Source of the DNA: Aeromicrobium stalagmiti
GTDB lineage: Bacteria; Actinomycetota; Actinomycetes; Propionibacteriales; Nocardioidaceae
Assembly (NCBI RefSeq): GCF_013283745.1
Contig: NZ_JABSTZ010000002.1
Span: forward strand, 434,001-498,000
Length of the DNA stretch: 64,000 bases
Direction: 5' to 3'
In this document: one piece after another, positions 62,163 through 64,000 of the stretch
Layout: the number at the start of each line of letters is the position of its first letter
How positions within the stretch are numbered: the first letter of the stretch is position 1
Position numbers and translations under genes: made by a program
The notes under the pieces: generated by a model
Told to the model about the DNA's origin: nothing
Database searches by the model: none
The model's input: only the letters and a program-made list of their open reading frames with translations

Positions 62163-62321
62163 GAGGAGCTCCTGGGCTTGGCTGGTCGGTGCTGGTCACG
62201 GGGACGTTGTTCATCCATGAGACCGCGCGGGCTTGTACGTTTCCTGTGAAGGCACTGAGCGCCGCCGAGGAGTCGAGGCCGTGGACGTGCGGGTGCCGCG
62301 TCCCGCCCGTAGCGTCGAGGC

Positions 62322-62687
62322 ATGAAGAAGCCGAGCTACAGCCTGATCATGTCCGCCGCGACCGCCGGCTACGCGGTGTTCGCGCTCGCCAAGCCCCGCC
62401 ACCTCGGCGCCGCCCTGACGAAGAGCCCGTTGAAGCAGCCCGAGTACGACGTCGTGGCGCGGCTGTTCGGCCCCCGTGACCTCGCCGTCAGCGCGCTGGC
62501 GATCCTGGCGCCGTCGGCCGCCGTGCGGGAGCAGGCGATGGTCGCTCGGGTCGTGCTCGATCTCTCCGACGCGGCCTTGCTGACGCCGGAGGCGACCACG
62601 GTCGGCGCCAAGGCGAAGGTGCTCGGAGCGACCCTGACGTGGGCCGGTCTCAACGTCGCGGCGATCCTCGCGGACCGGAAGCGCTGA
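62322..62687 (+). CDS. small DUF4267-like membrane protein
   Basis: A 121-residue hydrophobic protein with about three transmembrane helices (IMSAATAGYAVFALA, DLAVSALAILAPSAAV, ATLTWAGLNVAAILA). Its general pattern, with LFGPRDLAVSALAIL, fits DUF4267-type or similar small integral membrane proteins. ATG 62322 has GTCGAGG nine bases upstream and a TAGCGT box at 62310; weak evidence for either a ribosome site or a near-leaderless message. Function unknown. Confidence 0.7.
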   Translation: MKKPSYSLIMSAATAGYAVFALAKPRHLGAALTKSPLKQPEYDVVARLFGPRDLAVSALAILAPSAAVREQAMVARVVLDLSDAALLTPEATTVGAKAKVLGATLTWAGLNVAAILADRKR

Positions 62688-62788
62688 CGACGCCACGACC
62701 CGTGTCAGAGGCATCGTCTAGGCTGGGAGTGACGACTATGTTGTTCGATTAATCGCTGAAATAGCAGGAGAAAAGCACGAGAAGGCTC

Positions 62789-62818
62789 TTGCGGCTGGCG
62801 GCCTCTTCGGGGTAGGAT
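62789..62818 (+). promoter_or_regulatory. probable promoter of the DUF222-HNH gene
   Basis: A -35 box TTGCGG (62789-62794), 18-base spacer and -10 box TAGGAT (62813-62818), with the SOS box beginning at the last base of the -10 box. Confidence 0.5.
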
Positions 62819-62833
62819 CGAACATACGTTCTA
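62818..62833. promoter_or_regulatory. LexA-type SOS box
   Basis: TCGAACATACGTTCTA matches the actinobacterial LexA consensus GAAC-N4-GTTC with perfect half-sites. It overlaps the likely transcription start 16 bases before the DUF222-HNH ATG, so LexA should block this promoter until DNA damage. Confidence 0.8.
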
Positions 62834-62849
62834 GTCCTCCCGGAGTGCC

Positions 62850-64000
62850 ATGATCCTCGACCAGCTGTCGTCACTGACCGACGATGCCGCTGCGGTCGAG
62901 CCGTGGTCACTGACGGCCGCAGAGCTGCGTGAGGTGGCGGTCGCCGTCCAGCGGGCGCGCACCGGGCTCGACGCGCTGGCGTCACGACTGGTCGGTGCCG
63001 CCGACTGCATGGGGCTTCCGTCCGAGGAGGGCGCAGCGTCGACATCGGCGTGGTTCGCCAACCTGACCGGGGTGTCGAAGGCTGAGGCCGGACGGCTGCT
63101 CGGGCTGTCGCGCGTGACGACCTCCAACACCGAGGCCACCCGCGCCGCTTGGGCCGCCGGCTCGATCTCCACCGACCAGGCCGGAGTCATCATGCGGGCC
63201 ATCGACGGCCTGCCCGACTGGTGCGGCGACGAAGAGCGCGGCGACGCCGAGGCCCATCTGATCCGGCTCGCGGGTGACTACAACCTCGACGACCTGCGGC
63301 GACTGGCCAACCGGGTGATCGAGGTGATCGATCCCGACGGCGCCGACGAGGTGGTCGGCAAGCAGCTCGAGGCGCAGGAGAAGCAGGCGTGGAACGCCAC
63401 GCGGCTCGTCATGCGTGGGCGCGGCGACGGCACCACCCGCGGCACGTTCGTGATCCCTGACCAGCATGCCGACACCCTGCGCGCCGCCGTCGAGGGCATC
63501 GCGGCCCCGCGGCGCAACGCCGCCAACGCTGCTCGCCACGACCTGAGCGTCGACTCCCTGAAGGCCCTGCCGCACGCGCAGAAGCTGGGGCTGGCCCTCC
63601 TCGAGCTCATCGAGCACCTGCCGCAGGACGCGCTGCCCCAGGCCGGCGGCCTCGCTGCGACCGTGACGGTCAACGTCGACCTCGACGCTCTGCGGACCGG
63701 TCGGGGCACGGCCACGACGTCGTCCGGCACCGAGGTCTCAGCGGCCACGGCCCAGCGGCTGGCCTGCAACGCCCATCTCGTGGCGCTCTACCTCGACTCC
63801 GACTCGCGCGTCGTCGACCTCGGCATGTCGAAGCGCCTCTACGACCGTTACCAGCGCTACGCGTTGGCCGCCCGCGACCAGGGATGCGTGTGGGCGGGTT
63901 GTGATCGGCCACCGGCGTGGTGCGAGGCGCATCACCTCACGTTCTGGTCCGAGCAGGGGCCGACCGACCTGGCCAATGCCGCACTGTTCTGCCACTTCCA
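62850..64000 (+). CDS. DUF222/HNH endonuclease (13E12-like), 3' end cut by window
   Basis: Open from ATG 62850 to the window edge, 383 codons visible. The DUF222 part begins with PWSLTAAELREVAVAVQRA and includes SAWFANLTGVSKAEAGRLLG and STDQAGVIMRAIDGLP. The HNH domain starts near residue 345 (RDQGCVWAGCDRPPAWCEAH, followed by HLTFWSEQGPTD and NAALFC), with the Cys and His residues intact. The last HNH His is at or beyond the edge. This multi-copy actinobacterial family (13E12 repeat in mycobacteria) is thought to be mobile or damage-related. It lies under an SOS box. A CGGAG sits 7 bases before the ATG. Confidence 0.93.
   Translation, partial: MILDQLSSLTDDAAAVEPWSLTAAELREVAVAVQRARTGLDALASRLVGAADCMGLPSEEGAASTSAWFANLTGVSKAEAGRLLGLSRVTTSNTEATRAAWAAGSISTDQAGVIMRAIDGLPDWCGDEERGDAEAHLIRLAGDYNLDDLRRLANRVIEVIDPDGADEVVGKQLEAQEKQAWNATRLVMRGRGDGTTRGTFVIPDQHADTLRAAVEGIAAPRRNAANAARHDLSVDSLKALPHAQKLGLALLELIEHLPQDALPQAGGLAATVTVNVDLDALRTGRGTATTSSGTEVSAATAQRLACNAHLVALYLDSDSRVVDLGMSKRLYDRYQRYALAARDQGCVWAGCDRPPAWCEAHHLTFWSEQGPTDLANAALFCHF

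Noticed and set aside
1-64000. CRISPR arrays, tRNA or rRNA genes, insertion sequences
   Set aside because: No regularly spaced repeats with unique spacers, no tRNA-like cloverleaf or CCA end, and no transposase or integrase motifs were seen by eye.

Overview
The window reads as chromosome of a high-GC Gram-positive actinobacterium, most likely Nocardioidaceae (Aeromicrobium/Nocardioides type). The grounds are strong GC-rich third positions from about 30.6 kb onward, many GTG/TTG starts with 4-base start/stop overlaps, a DUF222-HNH (13E12-like) gene behind an actinobacterial SOS box, a DUF2510 membrane protein, an FHA/Ser-Thr kinase pair and a TM0106-type nuclease-helicase. No tRNA, rRNA, CRISPR array, integrase or transposase was seen.

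Positions 1-30.1 kb form a dense defence island, visibly less GC-rich than the rest. In order: (a) the 3' end of a cytosine-5 DNA methyltransferase, a convergent Vsr-like gene with an altered active site, a small unknown gene and an HNH nuclease; (b) a minus-strand operon of a McrA-N-like/DUF262 fusion, a Z1 ATPase and a DUF4420 protein (2.6-9.1 kb), resembling part of the MZA type of system; (c) a plus-strand trio of an unknown protein, a HEPN-like coiled-coil protein and an EVE-like/HNH nuclease (9.3-11.8 kb); (d) a tightly coupled plus-strand operon of a GmrSD-like nuclease with a RAMA-like tail, a PLD-SNF2 helicase and an MmeI-like adenine methyltransferase (12.1-20.4 kb); (e) a tightly coupled minus-strand operon of a SNF2 helicase, a HelD/UvrD-like helicase and two different dynamin-like GTPases (20.9-30.1 kb). 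Operon (e) is the best candidate for an undescribed system: two DNA motors made together with two membrane-remodelling GTPases.

Positions 30.6-38.3 kb hold a second minus-strand operon with N-formylglutamate amidohydrolase, HAD protein, unknown protein, PGN_0703-like restriction nuclease, HNH nuclease and TM0106 RecB-like nuclease/helicase. A terminator hairpin and a 32-base tandem repeat separate it from a von Willebrand A gene. An XRE regulator is divergent from that gene, with repeated TTATGCAA-like sites between them and one more copy before the next operon (two TY-Chap-like proteins, a NERD-helicase and a zinc ribbon protein).

Positions 44-64 kb look mostly like ordinary chromosome: membrane proteins, a FitAB/VapBC toxin-antitoxin pair with a readable promoter, a SWIM-SNF2 helicase, an NADP-dependent oxidoreductase, FHA and Ser/Thr kinase genes, a DUF4956-VTC-carbohydrate-binding lipoprotein operon, and a DUF222-HNH gene cut by the window edge. 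Start sites were chosen from ribosome binding sites, overlaps and family start positions. All functions are by recognition of motifs without database searches.
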